Source: Paraescarpia echinospica
Lineage: Eukaryota; Annelida; Polychaeta; Sabellida; Siboglinidae
Length of the DNA: 64,000 nt
Direction of reading: 5' to 3'
NCBI GenBank assembly: GCA_020002185.1
Contig: CM034531.1
Span: 48,556,715 to 48,620,714, forward strand
Shown in pieces: positions 13,226 through 26,520 of the stretch (its first letter is position 1; each line of letters begins with the position of its first letter). The notes under the pieces are model-generated. The model saw nothing but the letters and a program-made list of their open reading frames with translations, ran no database searches and was not told the origin of the DNA. The translations under genes and the position numbers were made by a program.

Positions 13226-13290
13226 GTCTTCTGAACCAACTCGGCGACATCGCTACGTATGTATTTGTATGTCTCCCTGAATAACTTTCT

Positions 13291-13389
13291 CTATATGTCT
13301 CTGTCTCTATGCCTCTCGGTTTGTCTGTTTATCTGTCTGGCTGTCTGTCTGTCTGTCTATCTATCTGCCTGTCTGTCTGTCTGTCTGTA

Positions 13390-13446
<57 letters not shown>

Positions 13447-13640
13447 GCCTGTCTGTATATCCGTCTCTACATCACTCCGTCTCACCCTCGCTTCCTCTCT
13501 TCGTCACTACGACTTTCTCTCTGTCTCTCCGTATGTCAGCCTGTCCGTTTATCAATCTGTCCATCTGTCCGTGTGTCTGCCTGTCCGTATATCAATTTGT
13601 CCGTCTGTCCATCTGTCCGTCTCCCTGTTTCTCTGTCTTT
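13291..13640. repeat. (CTGT)n tetranucleotide array
   Basis: Near-perfect CTGT units at about 13319-13450 with decayed copies on both sides, starting about 65 bp after the gene 1 stop. It is in the 3' UTR or just downstream. Serine/cysteine-rich open frames are artefacts. Confidence 0.9.
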
Positions 13641-15574
13641 CTATCCCTACGTTTTGTCTGGTTTTAAAAAACTTTTAAACATGCTCATACGACCAGTTCT
13701 CTTTTCATACAAACGAAACCAGTTAACATAATTACCGTGTTAGGTAGTATTTTCTCTCGAACGCGTTGTGCTCGACTCATTATCATTGACTTTACTAAAA
13801 AGACGTAATCCTATTATTAAAAAAGCACTTCTGATTATATTTACGGTACGAATCTGTTTAAAATTAAATGACAATTTTGGTTGTTACTACATAGTGTTAT
13901 ATGTTTTTTTGTGGTATTTTCATTGTACAATCAAAGGAGTTAATCAAAGGTGTTTGTTTTCCAGAATGCAGTCTGGATGTTGTTCAATGATGCAACTGGC
14001 ACCGCCTGTTTACGAACTGTCAGCGTCCTCGCTGTGACGCTAGTTCAAATGTCAATAGAGTATACGAAAGGAGAAGAATCCGGCTTCCGTCAACCTGTTG
14101 CACCTCATATGCATCTGGTACGCCAGTCAGCTAATAGTGTATCTAAAACATAGTTGTATTAGTACAACACACACTGCACGGATTGTATGAATAACACAGT
14201 ATGATATATATGATGACATGCGTAGAACTGTTTCTTTGTTGCCTCGTTCACTGTTCACCGTGTGGCGCCACTGTTTGTCGACAGCGCTCTCTCACTCACG
14301 TGGCTTCTAAAGGGCCGGAAGTGACGTTATTCGGCTAAGAAAATGAGTCAATCAAGAGAACAGAAAGACTCATGCACTATCTGCGCCTTAAGCCGATCGC
14401 GCCGCCGCAAGTAACCGGCACAGTAATATTTTACACTTTTGCTAAGCCAATTGCCACGAATCTTGATTACATATTGAGCATAGTGAGAATGCGATAGAAC
14501 TGTGTTTTAAAGTAGATAGTAGAGGTGTTGGTAGACTGAAGAAAATTAGTAGATGTGGCTTCGTCACTATTAGATGCGACTATGAGTTCATCGGCAGATT
14601 GTGACCACCAATCATGTCTATTGAGCTGATAGTTTTATCGGTGCTTTCTGCTATATAAAGCGTATTACATTGTAGTTCATGTGCGACCATTACCAGGTTT
14701 TAAAGCACAAAGTGAAAACAACGCAAAATATACACGTTGTGTGTCAATGGAAAACAAAACTTCCAACATAGCATCTATACACGTACATGTATGCAACTCA
14801 TTAAAACTGTTCATCTTTAATTACAGTGTACATGTGTCTGTTATGTCATGGATGTTTGCAATGAATGCAATAATGTTCAACGTTTATCTATGCACACTTA
14901 CTAAACACCCGCACGTCTGTATTTGCTTTGATCTTTCAAGTTGCATTATCGGCCAAAGTAGATGTTTATATGTTGTGTTGTTTTCATATTGAGGCGCCTC
15001 TGTTTGGACACTGGGACCAACGGGTTGTCTTCAAGTCTCCGCCAACGCGTGTTTCATCGATGCATATAAAACTGCACCGGCATGTAGCATATGCATCACA
15101 GGAAAAGTAGCATCCTTTGCGCGTTACGAATTAATTATGTGTTACGTATTTTTGCCTTACTGTGCATGTGTGAACATCGGTATATGTAGGTTCCTACGCG
15201 TTATTAAATTGCATAGAAATCGCTTTCAAAACGCAGTTAAATTGGATAATTCACCAGAGCTTTAATAGTTTAGTAATATGCTGTTTTCAGCCAGACTGCA
15301 TAACTGTTACCGTATCGTACCGCAAAGAAGAACACGTCCAAATACAAAAGCTCACGAACTAAAGTGTTTCAACATTAATTGTATGACTTTGTACAACAAA
15401 CTTTCACTTTATTCCCCAGAACTGTTTTTGTCGCAGTGATCTCAATCGCTGTGGCTATAATAGGCACTGAACGGTATATATTTAAATGTTTTGAATATCT
15501 TCTTGTATTCGTGTTTTATATGAGAAATAAATAAATATTTCCTTTCTAATCCGAATGACTATATGATAAATTGT
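13641..15574. other. Intergenic, no gene recognised
   Basis: AT-rich sequence with only small open frames. ATTAAA-like sequence occurs near 13816 and AATAAATAAATA near 15524; either could be a polyadenylation signal but neither can be tied to gene 1. Confidence 0.5.
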
Positions 15575-16165
15575 ATTATTATCGTCGTCGTCGTTGTCGT
15601 CGTAGTCGCAGTCGTCGTAGTTGTAGTCGTCGTAGTCGTTGTAGTCGTCTTAGCCGTCGTAGTCGTCGTTGTCGTCGTAGCCGTCGTAGTCGTCGTAGTC
15701 GTCGTAGTCGTCGTAGTCGTTGTAGTCGTCGTAGCGTCGTAGTTGTAGTCGTCGTAGTCGTCGTAGTCGTCGTAGTCGTCGAAGCCGTCGTAGTCGTCGT
15801 AGTCGTCGTAGCGGTCGTGGTCGTCGTAGTCGTCGTAGCCGTCGTGGTCGTCGTAGTCGTCGTAGTCGTCGTAGTCGTCGTAGCCGTCGTTGTCGTCGCA
15901 GTCGTCGCAGTCGCAGTAGCAGTCGCAGTAGCTGTAGTAGTAGCTGTAGTAACAGCAGCAGCAGTAGCAGCAGTAGCAGCAGTAATAGTAATAGGGCCTA
16001 GCAGCAGTAGCAGCAGTAGCAGCAGTAGTAGTAGCAGCAGTAGCAGCAGTAATAGTAATAGTAATAATAATAGGGCCTAGCAGCAGTAGCAGCAGTAGCA
16101 GCAGTAGTAGTAGCAGCAGTAGCAGCAGTAATAGTAATAGGGCCTAGCAGCAGTAGCAGTATTAG
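15575..16165. repeat. Trinucleotide array: (GTC/GTA)n then (AGC/AGT)n
   Basis: 15588-15950 is a GTCGTAGTC-type array. 15950-16165 shifts to AGCAGCAGTAGC with a motif AATAGTAATAGGGCCTAGC occurring three times (about 15984, 16062, 16130), so the right part has a longer compound unit. Arg/Ser, Val and Tyr/Cys open frames are repeat artefacts. Confidence 0.92.
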
Positions 16166-17363
16166 TACTGCTGTCGCGCCTCCGGTGGGTTTAGAACGGA
16201 AACCGCGTGTCCAGACAGGCACCGCGGTTCTCGATCATATACCCTTTCTGATCCGACTAGTCGAAGCTGTAGTGATCAGTAATACGATTACACAATATTC
16301 ACGTTTCAAGTTCAATTGAATCAAACATACGTACTGCCCGTTGTTGCTACACACAAGTCGCACATAGAAACAAGAAAATTACACATTGTTTCGGGAATCG
16401 GCCATGCTACGAGCTATGTGGTATGGGTAATCACTACCAAAAGTAGTAGAAGAGTAGAATTTATACACTAAAGGTCAGTAGCAATCACACGAAAATCAAG
16501 TAAAATAACTGAAACACGTGTATGTTAGCTCCATTTGACAGCGACCATTGTTGATGACTAATTACCGTGCGTAATTAGTCTTCAACAACAACCAACAACC
16601 GCGCAGAACCGTGACAATCCATTCATTGACAGTATTAATTATTATTTTGTGAGATAAATAATTTTATGATTGTTGCGTGTCGGGAAAATTGTATTTCTGC
16701 TAGTGTCTGACAGCAGGCAGCACTACCTATGAAGTTGCTGTTGTATTTCCAGTATCGGCTTACCTCGCCACCACAAGGTGACGCAACTAAATCGTCTAGT
16801 CAATCCTATTATTCTCGGTTAAACATGCACTTCCGTTTAACAAGGCTTAACAACATGACTGCCAGCCAATGCATGAATCCCAGATATCAACTGGATAAGT
16901 GAGCCTCCCAAAACACTTCGATTGGCATCCCCTTGAGACACGCCAAAAACCACATTCAAGCTCAGATGTAGTGGGTGTGGGAATACCACATATCTGTCCC
17001 TCAGTGAAATTCCTGCTGGGGCAGCGGCACCCACTGCCCTCCCCCATCCACTCCCGTTTCTGCGCTTATGCCTTCTGAGTTATTTTTTACTTTGTTTTTT
17101 AAAGACAATTGATTGTCGTGGCATCGCTCATCGCGATCGAGCATTTGAAATACTTCTTGCCACGCGCGTGTCTTGCCATTTCTCTTCATTTTATAACGTA
17201 AACCTCTACAAATGGTAACGCTTTATGACTCAGGATAATTAACCTAATTATATAATTGTTATGGTGATATTTGCAACGCTGAAAAAATAGTAGGTCGATC
17301 TGTGTTGTATATTTTGAAGTATGCACATTTAGTTGGCTCACAAAATTGTCAACGCCTAGGCAG
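16166..17363. other. Intergenic, no gene recognised
   Basis: Minus-strand open frames near 16837-17189 show no domain I recognise. Adjacent frames overlap as in a decayed repeat, but I cannot assign a family. Confidence 0.45.
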
Positions 17364-17850
17364 GGAAGGAGGGAAGGACGGAAGGAAGGAGTGATTAATA
17401 ATGGGAGCAATGGATGGAGGGATACAGGTAGGGAGAGGGAGGGAGGGTGGAAGAGAAAGGGAAGGGAGACGGAGGGAGGTATGGAGGGAGGGAGAGGGGA
17501 AGGGGGAGGGAAGGAGGGAGGGAGGGAGGAGAGGGAGGGAGGGAGGGAGGGGAGGAAGGAACGGTGGGAGGGAGGAAGGGATAGAGGAGGGAGGGAGGAG
17601 GAAGGGAGGAGGGGATGGAGGGAGGCAGGCAGGAGGCATGGAGGCAGGGAGGCAGAGAGACAGGGAGGCATGGAGGCATGGAGGGGGGAGGGAGGGAGGA
17701 GGGAGGGAGGAGAGAGGAGGGAGGGAGGAGGGAGGGAGGGAGGGAGGGAGGGAGGGAGGAGGGAGGAGAGGGAGGGAGGGAGGGAGGGGAGGAGGGAGGG
17801 AGGGAGGAGGGAGGAGGGAGGGAGGGAGGGAGGGAGGGAGAGAGGAAAGG
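17364..17850. repeat. (GGGA)n purine-rich array, copy 1
   Basis: About 490 bases of GGGAGGGAGG with AGG and GGCA variants. The plus strand is almost all purine, so G-quadruplex or triplex structure is plausible. Open frames of E/G/R or P/S/L are artefacts. Confidence 0.93.
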
Positions 17851-17852
17851 AC

Positions 17853-18420
17853 AAAGACGATTTCGTCTACATATTCTCAGCTACGGCAATAGCGGTTAAT
17901 ACATTCACAAAGACACGTTGCTTATCTCAAATCGTGCCAGAATGAAACGAACGTAGTACCAACATGACAAACACAAACGCTATGTCAACGTCTAGGTATG
18001 GAGGGAGAGGGAAGGGAGGGTGGGACGGAGTTATGGGGAGGAGGGAGGCAGGGAGAGAAGGGGGCGGGGAGGGAGAGAGAGAGGAATAGAGTAATTGAGA
18101 AAGGGGGGATGGAAGGAGAGAGGGAGGTAAGGAGGGGAGGGACTGAGGACGGGGGACGGAGGGAGGGAGGGATTGATGTGGGGAGTGATAGAGAGAGGGA
18201 CGAAGAAAGGGAGGGAGAGAGGCGGAGAGAGGGAGGGAGGGAGGGATATGGGGCAAAGCGCTCATTTTAGCAGCAAAGAAGATTTCGTCTACTTATTCTC
18301 AGCTAAGGCAATAAAGGTTCATACATTCACAAGGACACCTGATCTAAAATAGTGTCAGAAAGAGAGGAACGTTGTAACAACATAACAAACACAAATTCCA
18401 TGTTAGCGTAGCAATCTAGA
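17853..18420 (+). repeat. Local duplication with a second (GGGA)n array
   Basis: 17853-17995 (GATTTCGTCTACATATTCTC, ACATGACAAACACAAACGC) recurs diverged at 18276-18420 (GATTTCGTCTACTTATTCTC, ACATAACAAACACAAATTC). Each copy follows a purine-rich array; the second array is 17998-18250. CAACGCCTAGG at about 17350 and CAACGTCTAGG at about 17986 mark the left edges, so array plus flank was duplicated as one unit. Confidence 0.8.
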
Positions 18421-19254
18421 TCCTAAGAAATGTGACCCAAATGGAAGTTTCCAAACAAAGGTCAGTTTCACTACGAACCAAACTTCAGAAGATGTCAATG
18501 TTTGAATATCAAATACATGACATCTTCACGGTTACCTTAATGTAATAGAACTGGTGCTAAGTATAAACAGGTTAAAACTTACCACAAGCCCGCTGTTTTC
18601 ATAAAGTAGCAAGTCTCAAATTTCTTTTTGACAAATTAATAATAGTTGACGTCAATGTTGCTCGATGACGTAACCAAAACGCGGCGAGATTGACGTATTT
18701 TTCCCGCCACGTAAAATGCGTAAACGGTCCTGAGGTGTGCACAATCCGTAATGTTTTGACTAATTTCTGTTGAACTGACACGTTTCCATCCGTATGTGTG
18801 GCATTGATCTTCAAGGGTTATTGACATACATCGACGTTGCAACGTTATAATTAGGGATATCGAACTATGATGCATTGCGTTGTTCGGTGTGATCGTAGAA
18901 TAATATCGATAGTACATTTAACTATCGATAGATATAATCGCTAGTAGAGGAGACCGCGTATAATTGTAAGATCGTTTGATGCATTGCTGCCTGCGTAAGG
19001 CTGATGTGGGGTAATCTAGGTAACGTGGAGAACCAGTGTAACAACTGACTAGTGCACACTTGTAGTCAGTATCCACTACACAATCTCCCCCTCACGCACA
19101 AACGCTCGTACTCACGCATCCTGGGTTACATGATATTTGCGTCGTGTGCATCTCTTATAGATTGTGTCACAGATGCGTCGATTGTATCACAAATACCTCT
19201 ACGGAAGCGTGAGTCGTCAACAGATGGATGGAAGTGCTATGAAGCTAAGGAGGG
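18421..19254. other. Intergenic, no gene recognised
   Basis: AT-rich with no recognisable coding or repeat structure. Confidence 0.45.
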
Positions 19255-19967
19255 TAGGCAATATTAAAAAGATGGGTTTTTAGACGACGGCGAAATGAAT
19301 CTATATTTCCTTCTAATTTAACGCTGACGGGAATTTATTCCACAGAGTTGGTGCGGCAACCGAGAAAGCTCGAATTCCAGCATTCGTCTTCACTCGTGGG
19401 GTGAAAAGATTACAACTGGTCTACCGTAGCTGCCAGGGATTTATTGCTGGAGTGAGCATTGAATGTACATTTGCAGGTTGTTTGGATGAAAGGGTTTGAT
19501 AGGCAAATTATACAAATCTTGAAAATAATCCGATATCGCACAGGGAGCCAATGAAGTGATTTTAGAAGCGGCACTGAGCGAGAAAAACGAGGAGAACACG
19601 TGACTGCCCTTGCCAAACAATTTTGGACACGTTGAAGTTTTGTTTTATCTTTGCATGCAATATTATAAAGCAGTGAATTGCTGTAGTCGAGTCTGCTGCT
19701 TACAAGAGCTGTAGCCATAGTTTTAGCGACGGAAAGTGCGATATACCGGCGAATACGGCAATGATCACGGATATGGTAAAAGCAGCAGCGACACGTTTGG
19801 ATATGTGGTGTTTAAAATTGACGTTTTCATCAAACGTTACTCCGAGGTTCCGCGCTGAGGCGGCTGGGGTGATACTTTGACTCAAAATACATGTTGGGAA
19901 AAAGCCATCAAGTTTACTACGCTGCTTTGGAGTACCAATGATGAGAAATTCAGTTTTATCTGCTGTA
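19255..19967 (-). mobile_element. CR1/L2-like LINE, 3' part left of the Ty3 insertion
   Basis: On the minus strand the sequence reads DKTEFLIIGTPKQ, ARNLGVTFDE, SSRLDYSNSLLYNI, LQRVQNCLARAVT, LHWLPVRYRI and then AAPTLWNKFP. This is the usual order at the end of CR1/L2/jockey-group reverse transcriptase proteins. Frames are broken. It continues the LINE at 24314-26520, from which it is separated by the Ty3 element. Confidence 0.85.
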
Positions 19968-20181
19968 TGTCTAACATAACGGACACTTGTTATGCCTTGA
20001 TTGGGTTCGGTTTTATTAGGTTTTTAAATTTCGGTAATCTTACAAATAGCTCGCCGGTTGATCTACGCCGGATTGGTCACACTGACCTAGTTTCCAGGTA
20101 ACCGTCTCCAGGCGTATCTAATCGAATCGATATAATTACAATGTGGATAATTACGATCTCGATAATTATGATATCGATACA
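19968..20181 (-). repeat. Ty3 element 3' LTR
   Basis: About 214 bp. On the minus strand it starts TGTATCGAT and ends GTTAGACA, the TG...CA form of LTRs. It is preceded (plus-strand right side) by TCTCCCCTTCC, the complement of a purine tract. It matches the right LTR over ACATAACGGACACTTGTTAT and CCGTCTCCAGGCG. Confidence 0.85.
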
Positions 20182-20380
20182 TCTCCCCTTCCATGGCGAA
20201 GACATCAACAGAGACTATGCTGAAACCAAAACACACATGAGTGGTTAATCAAACTATTCAACATAATTGTCTCTCGTCAGATTATGAGTCTATGACTGCC
20301 TGTAACGAATTGGAGTCACAATTACACGTCTTGATCGGGTCATACGCAAACTGCCACACCTGGATTGTGACAGTCAGATG

Positions 20381-21547
20381 TCAGTGCATCTGTTCGTGTA
20401 GCAAGTTGTCGATTTGGTGTAAACGGCGAGTCGACTGTTGATGGAGTCCGACCCGTCTGACCAGCTGTACCATTCGTAACACTGTGATGTTCGGGATGGG
20501 CATTATGTGTTGTCGGTTACGTCGATATTGTCCATGGGGCGTTTGCACATAATACGATCTTGGTCCATCCGCTTTGGAGATAATCACACCTTGCGATCTC
20601 CATCCTCACTCGTTGGGCTGTTGTTTCAAACGAACCCGCTGTCACGGTGATAAGTCGCTGATACGCTGTGCACCCTTTCGTTTGTCGTAGTTAGACTGGT
20701 TCACCGCCTTTATAATGGGCATCTCTTTCACGAACAGTGGCATCACTTGGCAAATTTGGAGACAGGTTGTCGGGTAATGTAGGCAGTCTAGTTTGAATCT
20801 GTCTACCCATGAGCAGCTGCGCTGGACTCACGCTTGTCATTGTCGTCGGTGTTGCAAGCACTTGGTCGGCTTGTCTGAGTATGGATTTGGCGGTTCTCAC
20901 AGCACGCTCTGCTTCCCCATTTGCTTGTGGAAAATGCGGACTTGTCGTGATGTGCTTGAAACCGTACTCACGTGCGAACCGTTATCACTGGTCAAGTCAT
21001 CTGGTATGCCAAATCGTGCGAATGTTTGCCGATCACCATCGCACTGGTGATACTTGTGAGTGATATGATCTCAAGATCGTGCGAGTAATAATCAATTATG
21101 ATTAAATCACTCGTTCCACCTAGATCACACAGGTCGCAGGCTACCGTTTGCCATGGCCGCAATGGTAGTTGAGTTGGCATCAGAGGCTCGTGCTTCTGCT
21201 TAGGCTTGTTCTCCTGGCAGTAGTCGCAACTGATGATCATTTGCTGTAGTTGCTGTCCGATATTGGCCCGCCACTCTGCCAACTTTGCACATTCTCTGCA
21301 CGACTGCAACCCTAGGTGCCCTTCATGAAATTTCTTCAGCGTGTGTTCTCGTAACGAACGATAGCATATGACGCAACGTTGTCAGGGATGCTAGATGGCC
21401 AACTGCCTCGGATGTACTGCAGTACCTGTCGGAACTCTGTATCTTCTTCAGTAACTCTCCGTATGTCCTCCACTTTGCGATTTGTAGCAGGCCAGCTACT
21501 GTCGACGGAATCCACATATTCCGTGACATCTGCTTGTAGGCCTGCAA
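20381..21547 (-). pseudogene. Ty3 integrase and C-terminal region, broken
   Basis: Minus-strand reading gives FHEGHLGLQSC and CDYCQENKPKQ, an HHCC-type zinc-binding region. The DDE core follows: ACDLC, TSDNGSH and NGEAERAVR, so all three acidic positions can be seen. The tail reads LMGRQIQTRLP and later PHGQYRRNRQHIMP. At least three frame changes separate the pieces, so no full product is possible. Confidence 0.85.
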
Positions 21548-22178
21548 CTACTGGTTCTGGTCCGTATTTTTTGACAGGATCTCGTGAAAGAGCGTCTGCC
21601 ACAAAGAGCGGCTTTCTGGCTCTGTGTTCGGCTGTCACATTGTACTTCATTAGCCGCATCAGCAATCGCTGGCATCTAAGTGGGCTTCTGTCAAGATTCT
21701 TCTTGTTGATCATCGGTATCAGCGGTTTGTGGTCAGTCTACACTACCACTCTTAGCAGTGCACGCAGATAGCAGTCAAACCGCTCACAAGCCCACACCAC
21801 TGCTAAGCATTCTTTCTTGATCTGGGCATAACGCTTCTCACTCTCTGTGAGTGTTCGTGAATAGAATGCGACTGGCTTCCACTGCAAATCTTCCGTTTGC
21901 TGGAGCAGGACACCACCAATGCCGTAACTGCTTGCATCGGCACTAACAGTAGTTGGTCTCTTTGAGTCGTAGAATGTTAGGCATGGAGCATCTGCAATCA
22001 GTTCCTTGCTTTTGTCAAACGCTTGCTGCTGAGCAACACTCCAGTTCCACTCAGTGTCTATCTTTAGTAACTCGTTGAGTGGATGTAGCACGGTGCTCAG
22101 GTTCGGTGCATATCGGCCCAGGTAATTTGTCATTCCCAGGAATCTCCTCAGTTCAGGAACGCATGTTGGAACTGGCAT
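21336..22178 (-). pseudogene. Ty3 RNase H region, broken
   Basis: The minus strand reads LRRFLGMTNYLGRYAPN (RT-RNase H connection), VSADASSYGIGGVLLQQ (first catalytic Asp), FYSRTLTESEKRYAQIKKEC (Glu), then after a stop near 21738 DHKPLI and ADALSRDP. The order and spacing fit the RT-RNaseH pair of Ty3 elements. Confidence 0.88.
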
Positions 22179-22759
22179 CTGAAATACAATATAGCGGCAA
22201 TTTTCGCACTATCAGGCAGCATGCCAGACTTGTAGATCTTATGTGTTATGAACATCATCTCACTTTGTTTGAATTCGCATTTCTGTCTATTCATTTTTAA
22301 CCATGCCGCTGAGAACCTGTTCATAATACTGTCGTGTCTCTTGTAGTGTTCCTTCATGCTCGCACCATAGACAAATATATCGTTCATGTACACTAGTATA
22401 CCGTCCAAGCCATCCAGCATGTCCTGCATTTTGCGCTGAAAAATGTCAGGCGCTAATGAGATCCCAAACTGCAGTTTCTGGAAAGAGTATCTACCACACC
22501 TTGGCGTACAGAAGGTGGTCAGCTTCTGGCTTTCCTCGTTTAAAGGTATTAAGCCGCTGCTGGCATCTAGGCGACTGAAGACTGTGCCTTCGCGCAGTTT
22601 ATGCGCCATGTCTTCAAAGGTGGGAATTGTGAAATGTTCCCTCTTAACACTTTTGTTCAAGTTCCGCAAATCAACACAGATTCCCACGCCCTCTTTCTTT
22701 GGAACCACTACAATTGGCGCGCACCATTCACTTGGCTCAGTTATCTTTCTGATTGCTCC

Positions 22760-22763
<4 letters not shown>
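22148..22763 (-). pseudogene. Ty3 reverse transcriptase, catalytic motif altered
   Basis: Minus-strand motifs in order: WCAPIVVVPKKEG, VCVDLR-like ICVDLRNLNK, FSRLDASSG, FGISLAPDIFQ, then LVYMNDIF. The active-site box of this family is Y-x-D-D; here it reads YMND, so the first Asp is lost. A stop near 22760 separates RT from the protease part. Confidence 0.9.
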
Positions 22764-23379
<616 letters not shown>

Positions 23380-23387
<8 letters not shown>

Positions 23388-24049
23388 AGCTGCAAAATGT
23401 CCCTTCTTTCAATCTTCCTGCACGTCTGGCAGTAAGCAGGACACTTCTTGGGAGCATGTTGTTTACCACAGTTGTGACATGTCGTTTGAGTCTGTGGTAT
23501 TCAAAATTCTCGTCTGGAAAAGTCTCTCTTACCAAAATTAGCTTTGGATTTTCTCTGACTTTTGGCTGGCTGATACACTGAGTCAGCACTCGGTTCTGCA
23601 TGCATATTTTCAGTGTATTTGTTGGTGATCTCGTTGTTCCTGCATATAGCTACCGCATTTGCCATCGTTAGTGTTCCTTCGTATAGCAATTTCTGTCTCA
23701 CAGTGTCTGAATGGAGACCTATGATGATTTGATCGCGTATTATTTTCTCTCTTTCCTTGGGCACATAGTTACACGTGCTTGCTTGATTTAGCAAATCTGT
23801 CAGGAAAACGTCAAATGTTTCACATCTGTTCTGCTTCCGGTGCAAGAATTTTTACCTTTCGTAAGTTTCATTCACTCTCGGTGTGGGGTAGTTGCTGAAC
23901 TGTAGCTTCACAGCTGCAGTGTTATCTTTATCTGTCGGTCGATCAAATGTGAACGTTCTGAAAACGTCCATGCACCCAGGACCGAGGAGATTTAACGACG
24001 TATTCACTTGTTTCTTCTCACTCTTCTTATTATTCTCTGTCGCTAGCAT
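23380..24049 (-). pseudogene. Ty3 gag region with zinc knuckle, broken
   Basis: The minus strand shows TFDRPTDKDN and then a gag-like stretch (KEREKIIRDQIIIGLHSDTV). A Cys/His knuckle CHNCGKQHAPKKC follows, with one residue fewer between second Cys and His than the canonical CCHC spacing. The pieces lie in different frames. Confidence 0.8.
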
Positions 24050-24182
24050 ATAGTAGTCGAATTGCTCGAGTCACCTTACCCACAATGTTGTTATGTGCGT
24101 GTCGCCGTTGGCGGCATTGCTTGCGGTGCACGAAAGGTGTCTCGGCGGCCTTAAGCCTTCTGCCATGATCAAATTGTTCATG

Positions 24183-24196
24183 CACTTCTGACACTA
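24183..24196 (-). other. Possible primer-binding site of the Ty3 element
   Basis: Just inside the 5' LTR the minus strand reads TAGTGTCAGAAGTG. This resembles the complement of a tRNA-Leu 3' end with one mismatch. It sits four bases from the LTR end, so the assignment is tentative. Confidence 0.4.
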
Positions 24197-24200
24197 TGTA

Positions 24201-24313
24201 TGTCTAACATAACGGACACTTGTTATGCCACTGACCTAATTTCTGGTTAACCGTCTCCAGGCGTTTCTAATCGAATCAATATAATTAAAATCTCGATAGT
24301 TATGATCTCGTGT
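24201..24313 (-). repeat. Ty3 element 5' LTR, shortened
   Basis: TGTCTAACATAACGGACACT and CCGTCTCCAGGCG match the left LTR. Two internal segments of the left LTR are missing, and the outer end is unclear near 24310. Confidence 0.75.
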
Positions 24314-26520
24314 AACCAAATAAATGTAGATCTGTGTGTCACCTGCGCAAAGGTGATGATCCAAGTTGTGACTTTGGATATCAGAGCTTAGTGGCGTAGT
24401 GTAGAGCGTGAAAAGCAAAGGCCCAAGAAGAGAACCCTGGGGGACACCACATGAAGTGGGCAGCACGGCTGAAAAGCAATTTCCTATCTTTATGGCTTGG
24501 TGTCTGTCAGTTAGGTATGAAGAAAACCAGCTCAAAACTGTGCCGTACCACGTTGATAAACGTTTAATAAGAATGTTGTTATCAATGGTATCAAACGCGG
24601 CAGACAGATTAAGCAGGGTAAGTACCGTTACTTTGCCTTTATCGATGTTTAGGTGTATGTCATTGAGTACTTTTAAAAGAGCAGTTTCTGTGGAGTGAAT
24701 TGTTTGTATGCAGATTGCAACACATTATATAGGTCATTTGTGGTGTTGTGGGATCTTAGACGGTTTGCTACAACCTTTGGAAGTATTTTGGAAATAAAAC
24801 TGAAGCTGGAAATGGGTCCATAACGGTTTAGGTCTTCTTTAGGCAGAAATGTCTTCTTAAGACCTGGATTTACATAGGCGTGTTTAAGATCATCAGGAAA
24901 AAGCCAGAGCACAGTGATGCATTTATAATATATGTTATTGGTTTGAGTAATGCACCAAGACGTGCTTTTAGCAGTGTCGTCGGGAATGGACCGCGATCAC
25001 AGGATGTATATGGGGAGGACATAATTAATTTCCTCACTTCGTCAACTGTGGCATATTTAAACGATGCAAGTTGAGAATTTACTTGTGGAGAGAAACAATT
25101 TACAATACTTGAGGTATGACCTGGGAAAGCAGACCGGATAAGACTGATTTTGTCCTTGAACTGATTAGAGAACGAGTCACACAAACACTTATTGATGCAT
25201 GATTTGGTAGGGATGGAGCAGGCCGTCTATTTAAAATTTGATTTATGCAGTTCCATAGCTGATGTGGACTATCAGTGTTATTGGAGACCATATTTGTGTA
25301 ATAATCCGATTTTGATTTGGCCATTTGTCTGTTGCAGTAGTGACATTGTCTTGAATAACGTGACCTGCCAAGGACGAGCGTGATTTTCGACAAACACGCG
25401 CATAATAACGACGGCGCCTTTTAGATTTTATAATTTCTAGAGTCTTCCATGGAGCTGGTGGTTTTTGTGACACAGAGTTGGATTTAAATGGTGCAGGTTT
25501 GTGAAGCAATGCCTTAAGTACTTGACAGTACTGCTCGTACAAGTCTGATACGTGTTCTTTAGAATGTGTTATACGGTCGGATTTAAGGACATCAGCCATT
25601 ACGGCTGCGATATTGATCCTGTGAATGGCTCTGTAAAAGACGTTATGCTTGGACACGGCTGGAGTTAAAGAACCTTTAAGATCGGCAATGACAGTGTGGT
25701 GGTCGGATAAGCCATCCGAAAGTGTGAGTGTCTGGATATTTTTGCAAGTTGAACGAGCCATCAAAAGATCAGGCCAATGGCTAACTACGTGTGTCGGAAA
25801 GGTGGCATGTTGTATCGTATCAAAAGATGCAAGAATACCATTAAATGTGGTTGTTGTTGCAGAAGGCATATCCAACTAAAGATCAAAAAGTTACCAACGA
25901 TGTAAAATTCTGAATGCATGGTTGCCAAATTTGCCAACAGATCCTGGAATTCGTCAACAAATTAGCTGTGTTTCCTGGAGGGCGATAAATGCAAACAAAA
26001 TAACCAGAAAAAGAAGAATTTGAAATGTCAACACAGATTGACTCAAAACTGAAATACTCAGGGTTGGAATGCAAATTAACTTTGAATTGTTTTGGTATGA
26101 AGAATCCAACACCACCACCTCGTCCGACTGAACGATTAAGACACGGCAAACTGTTTAGATATGACAAGGAATCTTGTGTTCTCGTGTACTGAGAAAGTGT
26201 TAAAATGACTGCCGATCGTTTGGAACAAAGTGGCTTGCACAGAGTAAATCCATGACCTCTCGAAGCAGCAGAACAGGATAAAAATAAAACACACCATAAA
26301 AATAGTGATGACATTGTCTTAATGACACAGTGTACTGTCCTCGAGATGATGAAATATAAAATAATGTCGCATAAAATAGTAAATGACTGAAAATAGTAAA
26401 ATGTTCTAAAACAGTGTAATTGTTCTAAAAAAATAATGTAAATGTCTAGGTTATAAAAAGTGGGTTGGCGATCAATCAATGACAATATTATAGGTCGTTT
26501 AATTGTTCGCACTCAGGTGA
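24314..26520 (-). mobile_element. CR1/L2-like LINE, 5' part right of the Ty3 insertion
   Basis: Minus-strand reading gives an APE endonuclease (RGGGVGFFIPKQ, CIYRPPG, SDHHTVIADL) and then reverse transcriptase (ISSFSFISKILPKVVANRL, LSAAFDTID, CGVPQGSLLGPLLF, then CAGDTQIYI at the catalytic box where A-D-D is expected). Pieces fall in different frames with stops, so the element is dead. Its 3' continuation is 19255-19967. About 45 codons expected at the junction are absent from both sides. Confidence 0.88.

Noticed and set aside
15571..16222. Arg/Ser, poly-Val and Tyr/Cys frames
   Set aside because: Trinucleotide array artefacts.
17186..17945. Pro/Ser/Leu- and Gly/Glu/Arg-rich frames
   Set aside because: GGGA array artefacts.
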